The notes under the pieces are model-generated. The model had not been told where the DNA came from. It made no database searches and worked only from the letters and a program-made list of their open reading frames with translations. Positions 24,781 through 36,667 of a stretch of 64,000 nt of DNA are shown in pieces. A program made the position numbers and the translations under genes. Source of the DNA: Epiperipatus broadwayi (taxonomy: Eukaryota > Onychophora > Udeonychophora > Euonychophora > Peripatidae); contig JAQFVV010006215.1 of NCBI GenBank assembly GCA_028023455.1, forward strand, positions 2,240,580 through 2,304,579, given 5' to 3'. Numbering within the stretch: position 1 is the stretch's first letter; the number at the start of each line of letters is the position of its first letter.

Positions 24781-26600
24781 ATTATAGAATTTATAAGGAA
24801 AAGAAAGAATATGAAGATATACAAAAATAATGCATTAAAAAGGATTGAATATCTCGAATTTTGTAAAATGGTGCGGAAAAGAGTTGAAAATGATATAAGA
24901 AAGTATAACTGTGAACTAGTAAGGAAGGCTGTAGAAGAGAATAAAAGTCTCAAGAGTGTAAAACAACATTTTGGTATTGATAGGAAATATTATATCTGCA
25001 ATAAGAAAAAAAGGTGGAATTATTACTAAAAAGAGAGATGAGATCATGAAATGGGTAGAAGATTTTTATCAAGAATTATATAGTAATAAAGAACAAGTAC
25101 CTCCTATACCTATTATATCTTCTGAATTGCCCAGAATTTTAAATGAAGTGAGAAATGCAATTAAATGTATGAAGAAAGGAAAGGCTTGAGGTAATGATGG
25201 AATTATAATTGATATATTAAAAGAAGCAGGTGAAGAAATAGAAATTTTTTTTGCAAAGTTATATGTCTAAATGATAAAGATGTACCAGAGGATTGGAAGA
25301 ATGCAGTATTAATATTTTAAAAAAATGATAAAGAAGATATTAGAAATTACAGACCTATCAGCCTTTTATCAGTTTTATACAAAATTTTTACCAAGATAAT
25401 TACAACTTATCTACAAAGAACATTGGATTTCCACCAACCAAGAGAACAAGCTGGATTTAAAAGTGGTTTTAGTATAGTAGATCATATCCAAGTATTGAGA
25501 GAAGTTATAGAAAGGACAAATGAATATGAGTTGCCATTGTGCTTTGGATTTGTAGATTATGAAAAGGCATTTGATTCTATAAACATTTCTTCAATAATTA
25601 AAGCATTGGATCATCAAGGTATAGATCCAGGATATTGTCATATTTTAAAGAATATTTATAAAAATGCAACAGCAAGAATTAGATTACATAATGATACTAG
25701 GAAAGTCAACATTGAGAAGGGTGTAAGACAGGGTGACTCCATATCTCCAAAACTTTTTACGGCAGTGCTGCAAGAAGTATTTTGTGGATTAAAATGGAAA
25801 GTTAAAGGAGTGAAAGTAAATGGAGATTATTTAAATCATTTAGATTTTGCAGATGATGTAGTTGATTTTGCAAACAATGCTTAAGAACTGCAGGAAATGT
25901 TGCAGGAGTTATCAGAAGAAAGTAGGTCTAAAGATAAGTGTTAAAAAGTCTAAAGTAATGTTTAACGGATTTTCTCAAAATATGAAAATAAAAATTGATT
26001 TTGACGAGTTATAAGAAGTTAACAGTTACAAATACCTTGATCAGATTATTAATACAGATGGAAACATAATGGATGAAATTAATCATATAATTAAACTTGG
26101 TTGAAGTGCTTTTGGTAGAAATAACTTGATACTAAAAGGAAGGTTTTTAATAAATGTGTTTTACCAGTTCTTACTTATGGATTTGAGACTTGGACACTTA
26201 ATAGAAGAGCAATACAGAGTCTTCAGACCACTCAGAGAAGTATGGAGAGATGCATGTTGGGAGTAACAAGAAAAGATCGAAAACGTAATATATGGGTAAG
26301 AGAACAAACAGGTGTTACTGACCTCATTAAAAAAAATTAAAAAACTGAAGTGACGTTGGGCTGGACATATTGCTAGAAGAGATGATAATAGATGGACAAT
26401 TGAAACCTTGAACTGGATTCCCAGAGATTGTAAAAGACCCAGAAACAGACCACATGTGAGATAGATGGATGAAATAAGAAAGTGTGCAGGAGTGATATGG
26501 ACAAGAGAAGCTAAAGATCAGAGAAGTTGTATTGAACATGGAAAGAGATTTATTTTGTTCTTATTATCTAAACTTATCTGATGATATAGGTTAATACGAC
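24780..26600 (+). mobile_element. RTE-type LINE, 5'-truncated and dead
   Basis: Successive broken frames match the order of an RTE-clade non-LTR retrotransposon. First comes a linker after the endonuclease (IEYLEFCKMVRKRVENDIRKY). Then comes the pre-RT region, the RT core, and the C-terminal tail with RRWAGHIARRDDNRW-type motifs (seen as RWAGHIARRDDNRWTIETL) and a KRPRNRP block near 26430. The apurinic-type endonuclease is absent, so the copy is 5'-truncated. The frames change at about 25000, 25190, 25270 and 25884, with many stops after that. The orientation is the same as KAT6. The 3' end near 26600 is approximate. Confidence 0.85.
25423..25884 (+). pseudogene. RTE LINE reverse transcriptase core
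   Basis: This is the longest surviving open segment of the LINE (153 codons). Motif A reads FVDYEKAFDSI, with the catalytic Asp. Motif B reads KGVRQGDSISPKLF and the active-site box is FADD, so the catalytic residues are retained here even though the element around them is full of stops. The open segment starts after upstream frame breaks and ends at a stop a few codons past the FADD box. The function in an intact element is target-primed reverse transcription of its own RNA. Confidence 0.85.
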
Positions 26601-28903
26601 CCGATGTTTTCAGGCATTTAAATTTTTTATATATACCAGATTTGCCTCTGGGATATTTGTATAGAGAGGGATTTAAATGCAATGCATTTTATATTATTTA
26701 GAAATTATATTAATGAATAAATAAAGGTCAATTTTTATTTGATCACATATTTTTTTCTATTATTGTATATGCTATTTAAAGTTTCAGGAAGATATTTAAA
26801 AGTCTCTCCTTCCGTTTATATAGTGTTATTGTTGTGCAACACACTCTTAAAGTTTCATATACATAAATATTTTATTATTATTCTTATTGATTCTAGACAG
26901 TAATAGACTATCAATTATTTATATATTAAAGAAACATAGTATTGTATTTTTTAATTGGCTACGATTTTAGTCTATTGCATGCATCATTTGTTTTTTGTTA
27001 TATTTTTTTATTTATTATTATTATAAAATTTTAATTATAAACCAATTAATTTAGAGTTGATTAAAATCCAGTGAATCTGTCTAATTATTTTCTTTTGAAT
27101 GTGCAAGGTAATTTTGGTACTTAAATTTTGATCCCAGATCAAACCATCTTGGTAAGTGAAATAGAGTTAGATACATGTATATTTTCTTATACATTATTAT
27201 TAGGTCTGATTAGATATAAATTTTATACTGTATTGGTTATTACACTGAAATATTTGTTTATTTATCTAAGTCAATATTACTGGTAGAAATAATTTCATTA
27301 GTTCATAGTTGGTTATTAATGAGCTTATCTTGTAGAGTTACAAAAATCTTGTTCTGTCGTTAGTCAGAATGATTTGTCTTAATTACCTTTAAACTTCCTT
27401 GAGGTGGATCATAAATTTTATTAACTACCATAACTTAATATTATTTTTGCTTTGGACAACTGCCAATAATCGTCTTATATAATTTAATTGTTATAAAATC
27501 CATTTTTATAATTGATTGACTGGAGATTTAAGCAGATGAATAATATCAGTGTTTGTAATTTGGTAATTATCCAATAGAAACCTACAGTATATTTTATATG
27601 TGATGTGATTGGGCAATGCCCAATGCAAGATTGTCTAATTGCATATAGATATAAAGTAAAGTGTGAACAAAATATTAATATTATGTTTAACGTTTTATTA
27701 AATTAGATATAATAAAACTGAATAAGTGTTTATTTTATTTAAACATTATAAATATTGTGTAGGTTTTTAAAATGTCAAATTGTTACTATAATTATTTAGG
27801 AACTAGTGTATTTAAATGGAATATATTTAAATTTTAGCATAGATTTATATTACTATAAATAATATTAGATTAGTAAAGTGTGCCAGAACTTACTTAGTTA
27901 TTTATTGATTTTAATTTGATTTCATTCAATTGTAAATTAAATAGATATCTTAGGCATATATCATTATTTAGGATAATGATATATGATTTCACTGCTTAAT
28001 GTACTTTATTTCAGGATCATGAATAGATTTGGTGATATCTGAAGTGATCATCTTGTTTGCTTTCTTTGTTTAAATGTTTAGGTTTTACTAGAGATTATTA
28101 TTAGTATTTTACTTTAGTGTAGTAGACAATCTAAATAATTATGTATTGGAAATATTGTTATTGCATAGTGTGTCCAATGACTGAGCTAGATAATTTTACA
28201 TAGGTTATAACAGAGTTACTATTTATTGATGCATGCTTTGCTCTGTTATAAACAATATTTAAATCTGAAGGGCATTTCTTCATTATCTTATATTTCCATA
28301 TGGTGTCAGTAATAAGTGATTATCTAAAAGAAATCTATGGGTCAATTTTTTTTATTTTATGACAAATTCTGACTGAACAAATGTAAAGAGGTAGTGAGGT
28401 AGAAGATTCATTATTATTGTTATAAAATAGCTACCAAATGCTGGTCGACGATGATCATGTACAGGTGGCAATTATTACAAAATGGCATTCCACTTTTAGG
28501 CTAGATTTATTTTATTATGAATGTTGTCTCAATTCTGAGACATAACTAAAGTTTTTATATTATCACCCCATACTATAATCAGTATTCCATTGCAAAATGT
28601 TCACCAATTATTGAACAATGTATATTGATCATTTCCCAGTGTCTTCATTATTTTTATCACCTTACAATATATACTGCAGTTTATAGTTTTTTTACCCATT
28701 ATAAGATAGTAAATGAAATAATGCAGTGTAATACTCTAAAGTATGTAAACTATTAACTTTCCATTAAATAAAGATAAGTTTTTAGAATGAAATTGTACAT
28801 TAACTGTTTTACAATTACTTTAAATCATTAGTAATCTTCCTACATATATACTTTTACCTCATTTTTAAAATATATATATTTAATATGGCATTAAGTTTTA
28901 ATA
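26600..28903. other. No supported gene; AT-rich intron
   Basis: This stretch between the LINE and the foldback element contains TA- and T-rich sequence and one short perfect palindrome (TTGGGCAATGCCCAA near 27609). I see no exon, RNA gene or element ends. Confidence 0.55.
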
Positions 28904-28934
28904 GTTTTGGTGCTTTTCTCAAGAACTGGACGAG

Positions 28935-28950
28935 CCACCAGGCAGCGCTG
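28935..28950 (+). promoter_or_regulatory. CTCF-like core motif in left foldback arm
   Basis: The sequence CCACCAGGCAGCGCTG lies 26 bp inside the left end. Compared with the known animal CTCF core CCASYAGRKGGCRS it differs at two positions. Its inverted partner is at the right end. Binding is not shown. Confidence 0.3.
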
Positions 28951-30284
28951 CAGAACCACCAAGAAGCCTGCAATTGATAATTTTTTTTTTTAATATTCGC
29001 TAAAAATCGCTTAATTTTAGAAATGGTACCCCCACGCCTGCCGCCGCACGGACAAATCGGTCAAAATTGCCGAAATTGAGATGTAAAAAAAAAAAGGCTA
29101 AAAATCACTTAATTTTATAGATGGTAGACCCCCCTCCCCGCCTCACGACAAACCGGTCAAAAGCGCTGAAATTGAAATGTATAATTGAAGAAAAAAAAAG
29201 AATCATCTTCAGTTATCTAACTAACAGATAATAATTCAAACCTCATAGTAACCTGTAATAGCGTATTAGTTTATATCAAAAATTATTGCAAATAAAAAAT
29301 CGCACATATATAAAATCAACAAAACAGAAATAAAATAATCAGAATAGAAAATTGAAATTTAAAACAAAAATTGATTATAACATCTGAGGCAAATAATGTT
29401 TATAAATCCCCCTCCCCTCCCACACAAAGGGTTCAATGAAAAATAAGTAACGTGCAAATTATGAATGCTATTTTTAAAATCCTATGAAAAAAATGAGAAA
29501 AAAATATGTAATAAAAGCCTACGAAACAAAAACATACTAAATCTCAAAGCGATTTAAAAAATAAAAGTATTTATAAAATGTAAAAATAACAGCACAAAAA
29601 ATTGCGGGAAATGTCTTAAAAAAGAATCGGTCTCAGTTATCTAACTAACAGATATAATAATCTTTTATTAATAAAGGTTCTTTTTGAAAGTACATATTAA
29701 GTAATCAATGTTCCTATTAATCTATAATAGCGTCATTAGAGTTTAAATTCAGTTAATATGTTACTCTATTACTAATTTATATCAAAATTATTGCAAGTAC
29801 TCGGAATAAGTCGCACATATATAAAATTAACAAAATATACATAAAATAATCAGAATAGAAAATACAATTTGAAAGTAATTTACCAATTTCCCTGGGGAGT
29901 GAGTTCATCTTTCAGCAGGTCGTTGAATTTTTGCATCCTTACAAAATGAAACTTGGGCATTGTAGATCTCTCCATTAGTGACAAAATATATATATTATAT
30001 TTTTCCCATCTATTGATCGCGTTTTCTTTCACTTAAAGTTTTTTATTTTTAAAATAACTTACGCACAATTTAGAAACTGAAAAAAATAGCTAAACATTTT
30101 TGGTACTATATGTAGTATAAAGAAATTTCCAGAACTCTGGTCACGTGACTGATTGATGTTGCAAGTTTTATCGCAGGGAAATTGATCTCTACGTTTTTAA
30201 AATCAAGTGTTTTTTTTTTTTACAAAAGCACCCTATTTTTTAAAAAAATGGAAAATAATACTTTTTCTCGTTTTAAATTATAAA

Positions 30285-30555
30285 TCAATAATATCAATAA
30301 ATTAAAAATCCTTTTTCTTTTCAAAAACTTTATTTTCTTGTATCAATACTAAACATATATTTATAAGTTGAGAGTGGAGGGAGATTGAAGATGGTAAATG
30401 TAACAATTTATATAATATAAAACTCCAACGTTTCAACTGTTTTTATCTTCTTACAGTTATTTTTGGTTTTATATTATATAAATATGTTCAGTATTGATAT
30501 AAGAAAATAAAGTTTTTGAAAAAGAGAAGGATTTTTAAATTGTTGATATTATTGG
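30285..30555. repeat. Palindrome nested in the foldback loop
   Basis: The left segment (30285-30365, including caaaaactttattttcttg) is the reverse complement of the right segment (about 30480-30555, including aagaaaataaagtttttg). About 115 bp lies between them. This repeat is unrelated in sequence to the outer arms, so the loop seems to contain a second element. Confidence 0.8.
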
Positions 30556-32237
30556 AAAACATATATATTTTAAAAGAAAAAGTGATTGTACATTTGCAGT
30601 GTTATAATATATGATTATAAATCAGATAATTTATATATATGCATTTTCTCAAAATATTGATCCATCAAGCTTTCTGAGGTTTCTTGGGAGGGGCTTTCTC
30701 CGTTATTATTTTTTATTTGGCTTTGGGATGAAAGGAAATAAAACTAAAACATTACTTCTATTTAGTTTGTGCTTTAATGAAGACAAAACTTAACCCTAAC
30801 ATGTAATACTTTTTATTTATTGTTTGAAAAAAATTCGAATGAAAACTGCTATACACATTCCATTCCATAAGTTTTAAAGTTTATACAGCTTTTTATGGAC
30901 ACACATGCGCACAACAAATTAGAATTAAAACAACTAATAAACAGACATTTAATCAAAAACTGACACACAAACAAATGAAGGCAAAAGACTAATGATTTCT
31001 TTAAGTTATGTGCTTATTTATAATAAATAAATAAAACAAACACAAATTCAAGTTAAACTAAGACCTTGTTGCAAAACCAATCAGTCATGTGACCCGAGTT
31101 CTGGAAATTTCTTTATACTACATATAGTACCAAAAATGTTTAGCTATTTTTTCAGTTTCTAAATTGTGCGTTATTTTAAAAATAAAAAACTTTAAGTGAA
31201 AGAAAACGCGATCAATAGACAGGAAAAATATAATATATACATATTTTGTCACTAATGGAGCGATCTACAATGCCCAAGTTTCATTTTGTAAGGATGCAAA
31301 AATTCAACGACCTGCTGAAAGATGAACTCACTCCCCAGGGAAATTGGTAAATTACTTTCAAATTGTATTTTCTATTCTGATTATTTTATGTATATTTTGT
31401 TAATTTTATATATGTGCAACTTAATCCGAGTACTTGCAATAATTTTGATATAAACTAGTAATAGAGTAACATATTAACTGAATTTAAACTCTAATGACGC
31501 TATTATAGATTACTAGGAACATTGATTACTTAATATGTACTTTCAAAAAGAACCTTTATTAATAAAAGATTATTATATCTGTTAGTTAGATAACTGAGAC
31601 TGATTCTTTTTTAAGACATTTCCCGCAATTTTTCGTGCTGTTATTTTTACATTTTATAAATACTTTTATTTTTTGAATCGCTTTGAGATTTAGTATGTTT
31701 TTGTTTAATGTCGTAGGCTTTTATTATATATTTTTTTCTCATTTTTTTCATAGGATTTTAAAAATAGCATTCATAATTTGCACTTTACTTATTTTTCATT
31801 GAACCCTTTGTGTGGGAGGGGATGGGGAATTTATAAACATTATTTGCCTCAGATGTTATAATCAACTTTTGTTCTATTATTCTGATTATTTTATTTCTGT
31901 TTTGTTGATTTTATACATGTGCGATTTTTTATTTGCAATAATTTTTGATATAAACTAATACGCTATTACAGGTTACTACGAGGTTTGAATTATTATCTGT
32001 TAGTTAGATAACTGAAGATGATTCTTTTTTAAATCGCTTTGACATTTAGTATGTTTTTGTTTAATTTCGTAGGCTTTTATTATAGTTTTTTTTTTTTTTA
32101 CATTTCAATTTCAGCAATTTTGACCGATTTGTCTCGTGCAACGAGTGGGGGGAGGGGGTTACCATTTCTAAAATTAAGCGATTTTTAGTGAATATTAAAA
32201 AAAAAATTTATCAAGTGCAGGCTTCTTGGTGGTTCTG

Positions 32238-32253
32238 CAGCGCCGCCTGGTGG
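32238..32253 (-). promoter_or_regulatory. CTCF-like core motif in right foldback arm
   Basis: On the minus strand this reads CCACCAGGCGGCGCTG, one mismatch from the CTCF core consensus over 14 bases. It faces the + strand copy at the left end, which is the convergent arrangement. Confidence 0.35.
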
Positions 32254-32838
32254 CTCATCCAGTTCTTGAGAAAAGCACCGTTTTTTTTATATAAATGTGT
32301 GATTCATTAATTTAAAGAGCTGTTTTAAGGAGGTTTTAATTTAAAATAATAATGAAGTGTAATATTTAAAGCAGTAATATATGATAATAATTGCCAAAAC
32401 GTTTGTGTTTGAAGAGACACATGTAAGAAAAATGCAATAATAATATCTTACTTGGAATACCATTATTTTATATTATACTATTTGAAACATAAATATTTAA
32501 TATGAAAGTTACATTTATTAATTCAAATTTTTAATGGTCTTCTGAATTTGAAATTAAAATCCCTTGCAATGTTTTCTCAAAATGATAAACCACACACAGA
32601 GAAATAACAAAGAACAACATTAAAGTTTATTGATTCTATTAAAAATAAGTGGAAAGAATTATGCTACAAGATAAAAATACTATATTTATTAATATTGAAC
32701 TAAATGCAAAAGTGAAAAATTAATTTTTACCTTTACCTACTGAGATAAAAGTAAAATGGGTATCTTAATTTTTTTAAAAAAATATTGTAGAATTACTATT
32801 TTCTATCAGTGCTTGTTAAGATTGCTTAACCTCTATAT

Positions 32839-33559
32839 CAGTGATCTCCAACCCTTGGTGCAGAAGTTTTCTGTTGGTCAGCCTAGACTGACAGGAAAGT
32901 TTGTAATAACAAAATAATAAGAGTTTAAACTTTTAATTAATATAAACAATTTTTATTTATTTTTTCATCTCATTTTTACCCAATTTAAAAAAAAAAGTAA
33001 CAGAAGGAAAACAAAATCTAATCAATCATACATAAATTAATTTGTTTTTCTAGTTATCACAGATGTTTATGGGGGGGAGGGTAGAATTAAATTTTTTATT
33101 ATTTTTCTAAAAAAATTCAAAATTGGAAAAAAAAGTTTTTTATTATGCAAACTCCATAACTTCATTTTATATATTTAACATTAAATACAGATATTACATT
33201 TATCATAATCATTGTCATGTAATTACACGCTGTGATATTTCCCAACATTCAGGTGAATAACATTTTATTCTTGCATGTTTTAACAATGAAATAATAAACA
33301 CAGCAATGCAGGCACATTAATGAGAACAATTGTTATTGTACTGTTTTCTGTAGCAACTCGAGAAAGAGTGTTCAGCATGCGAAGGTAAGCAACACCATTA
33401 CTATACACAGTAACTAGTGTGTTGTTTTAGTCAGTTATAACAATTATGCTTATCTAAGGCTAAGCAGTTTACATCTTTAAGAAAATTTATCTATAGACTT
33501 CTGCCGTCTATGAAACCTTATCCTTATTTTCGCAGGTGTGAAAAGGTTGAAGACCACTG
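32839..33559 (+). mobile_element. hAT-derived element with residual transposase tail
   Basis: Terminal inverted repeats are CAGTGATCTCCAACC on the left and, reverse-complemented, CAGTGGTCTTCAACC on the right. This is the typical hAT end. Flanking 8-bp duplications CTCTATAT (32831-32838) and CTCTATGT (33560-33567) match at seven of eight bases, the length expected for hAT. Inside, 33347-33388 encodes SVATRERVFSMRR and a stop, resembling the C-terminal dimerisation motif of hAT transposases (Glu-Arg-x-Phe-Ser). The rest of the transposase is gone, so this is an internally deleted, non-autonomous copy of about 720 bp. Confidence 0.85.
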
Positions 33560-35222
33560 CTCTATGTGATATAATGCTTTGTAATATTGGTGCCATATGT
33601 TGATTCAATCATATTTTAACCATTTTATATTTTAATAATTTTTATTTATTTATTAAACCCATTGAAATAGTAGAGAAATAGAGATAGTATTAAGATTATC
33701 ATAAAAAATTGAATCAATCGTTTTAATAAAATGGGAATGGAATCTTTATGAATATCACTTTTTTTAAAAAAAAAAAACCCATAACTTTTATTATTACCAT
33801 TGCAATTGTTCTTTCTCAGTATATTTCTTGTAATTTTATTATAATGTTTTGTTGTTGTTTTTTTTTTCAAAATGTTATTAAAAAGTTAGTAGGTACATAA
33901 CAAATAAAGCAAAAACACTAATTGTTTTTTAAAAAATTATGAACATTATCTTAAGAAAGTATCAATAAAGTTTTATTTATATAAAGATACAATAGATTTA
34001 AAAATATACATATATATATGTGTTCAGAATTTATTGCAGGTGTATAGCCAATAAATTTTTTAAATAATTTATATTTTATTATCAGAAATATATAATTCTA
34101 AATATGTAATATTTATATATGTTTTTTTCCAAACTCTTCATACAAAGTGAAACAAAATATTTTCATTAAGTATTAACATATAAAAATAGGCACTTAAAAA
34201 TGAGAATTGCCACTTTGCTAAAAAGTTTTTTTTTAATTATTTATTACATGCACAGTATATTGATTTGCTATTTGGAAACAAACTATGACATTCTCAACCT
34301 GTGTTAAATAATACTATAAGTAAAATCATTATTATCAGCCACTCATTTTGTATAGCTCTTTTTAATTTGAAAGAACAAGATAGTGAAAGTAAGACTAAGA
34401 ATAAAAAACTAGAAAATAAGAAAAGATTGAAGTCAGAAATGTTGTGTTATTAAAGGATGGAATTGTGTTAGCATAAAACACAAACCCATATCTACAGTTA
34501 TATGTTAAAGAAAATTGTAAGAGAATAAAACAAAAATAAGTTGATTAATTTTCTTATAATGGTAATAAGGGATAGTGAATTAAATTAAGAAGATAAAATT
34601 ATTATTTATATAATTTCAAAACTAAATTTTTCCATAAAAACTGCTGCACAAGAGGAAAAATATCTATGCAGTCAGTTATTTTATTTTATTATCATAAACA
34701 ATACCATTAATATTATGACATAAAATTAGTAAATGAAATTAAGATATAAACTAGTTTTATCTATTTAGTATTACTTTTTATCAGTAATGTCAGCTTATAA
34801 ATATCTATTTGGTGCATACTTCAAATTTATTTTAATTTGAACGGTACTTTAAATTTGTGGTCTCATGAAATTGGAGACAAACCTTAACTGGGATCAGTAT
34901 ATAATGTATACATACTAATTTTATTAAGATCACCAAATATCATTAAATAATATAAGTACAATACTAATAACCTGATATTCTTGATTCCCTACATTTTCAT
35001 TGGTGATGAAATAAATATATAATAATATCTTCTTCCCCCATCCCAAAATGTAAATCTCCCAACAATTTTTAATTAAAGCAGCCAAATGCCCCTGAAGATG
35101 TAATTAAATAGTAAATAACCATTTAGTTTTAATTTTTATATTAATTGGATATATATTTATTAGTTGAGTCTGTATATTAAATTTATTTTTAATATGAAAC
35201 TCTTTAATATATATATTATTAA
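33560..35222. other. No supported gene; AT-rich intron
   Basis: AT-rich sequence with A and T runs; nothing recognisable on either strand. The minus-strand frame at 33646-33870 is Lys/Asn-rich low complexity and I do not regard it as a gene. Confidence 0.55.
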
Positions 35223-35572
35223 AATTACCCAAATCCAAAATTCAACCAGACCAGCAAAAAAAATAATATTAAAACACAACCAAAGGTTTCACTGCTACAA
35301 GCAGACTTCTCAAGTGTAAAGAACTACAAAAATTACACAATATATATAATATTAAACATTATCCACAAATTATTCACTTCCCATTCACCCTTAATTAACA
35401 TTAAAAGAACTCTTAAATAAGTTAATTGCTTCAGAATAATATATTTTCAATAATAAAGATTCTTCTTTTGATTTCATTTCTCTCAAAGAAGACAACCTTA
35501 GCTCCATCAAAATTAATAGTGTTATAATATTATTTTTTTACTGGTCTGGTTGAATTTTGATTTGGGGTAATT
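35223..35572. mobile_element. 350-bp MITE flanked by TTAA
   Basis: Inverted ends AATTACCCAAATCCAAAATT (left) and AATTACCCCAAATCAAAATT (right, reverse-complemented) continue into CAACCAGACCAG on both sides. TTAA precedes the left end (35219-35222) and follows the right end (35573-35576), matching a TTAA-specific (piggyBac-like) target. In AT-rich DNA the TTAA could instead be part of the repeat. No coding sequence. Confidence 0.7.
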
Positions 35573-35892
35573 TTAATTATATATTGACTAGTTTAGCTTT
35601 ATGCTTGTAATGTATTATATATATATTAATACATAGTAATCAAATAAATATTACCAATTTTTCTCTATTTTATTAAATATAAATATTAAGTAGTCACAAA
35701 ATTAACTATTTTAATAACTCCTAAGCATTTTCATATAGCATCAAAAAATAAAAAAAATGTTGGTTCTTCCCCCTTTCATTTTCTTGTGTAAAATGCTTAT
35801 TTTTTGCAATGTTTCAGGAAGTTTTAGGAATTAGATTTAATTATTTTATTTCTATTTTCTAAATGAAAAATCAAAAGCATTATGTAAACTGG

Positions 35893-36576
35893 TGTTATGT
35901 TGTAGTACGATTAATATTAAGAAAAATACATTTGAAACTGTGTGTACTCCAGAAGTTAAAAGTGTTGTTAAATAATTACATGTGAAAGTAAACGAGTTGA
36001 TTTAATAAAAACGAAAATTAGAAATTACAAATGGTTTTTCATATATATATTTTATAAAAAGCAAGGTGTAAAACAAGATGGAAGATCCGAATAAATAATT
36101 AATTAAATGAAGGATTAAAAATGTAAAGAACAATTTAATTAATTAGTTCAGAAATAATCCCAGAATACTTTGCGATTAAAATTGATAAGGAATAAACAAT
36201 AGAACTAAAAATAGATACAATCTAGCGAGAAAAAGACAAGTCAAGGTCAGTCCTGTTTTTCTGAGAGACTAATGTGTAGCGTGAATTTCGGAACAGGACC
36301 AACGATGGGAGGAGAACCAGATATTCGGGTCTGAAGGTAATAAAGACCGACCTAGGGTAATTGTACAGACTATACCTGTCTTATTATTTTTGTAAGCCTT
36401 ACAGGCACTAGTAAACTAATGATAATTCTGTGTATAAATGCTTGTTAATTTTTATACTAATAAAATCTTGTATCTGTTAAGTGGGATATCTTAATTTTAT
36501 TCAAGAGAGTAATAGTTACTTGAATTAGGTGTATTTGATTATTTCTCGTAAGTAACATTAAATCAAGTACATCACA
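35893..36576 (+). repeat. 5' LTR of the Gypsy element
   Basis: It begins TGTTATGTTGTAGTACG and ends AAGTACATCACA. An AATAAA lies at 36459-36464. Differences from the 3' LTR are mostly transitions, plus a 3-bp and a roughly 6-bp indel. Confidence 0.95.
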
Positions 36577-36580
36577 ATTT

Positions 36581-36594
36581 TGGTGCAGTCAGGA
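36581..36594 (+). promoter_or_regulatory. Candidate primer-binding site
   Basis: TGGTGCAGTCAGGA starts five bases after the LTR. The leading TGG would pair with a tRNA CCA end. The priming tRNA was not identified. Confidence 0.55.
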
Positions 36595-36667
36595 GAAAAC
36601 CTGTTTTTCAAGCTTTATGAAAGAAGTACACCGAACAGTAATTCAGAAGTCGGTGAGTTATTAAAGA

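Larger units (their letters stand above)
28909..32279. mobile_element. 3.4-kb foldback transposon with long inverted arms
   Basis: The left arm (28909-30164) and the right arm (31070-32279) are near-perfect reverse complements over about 1.2 kb. The outermost sequence is GGTGCTTTTCTCAAGAACTG at both ends. Flanks carry a probable 5-bp target duplication, GTTTT (28904-28908 and 32280-32284), though the right flank is a T run and so is weak evidence. Each arm contains a partial direct duplication: in the left arm cagttatctaactaacagat recurs at 29210 and 29634. No transposase frame is present, so it is non-autonomous. The central loop of about 900 bp includes a second, independent palindrome. The superfamily is undetermined. 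Confidence 0.85.

Noticed and set aside
33646-33870. Minus-strand Lys/Asn-rich frame
   Set aside because: Low complexity derived from A/T runs, with no motif or splice context.
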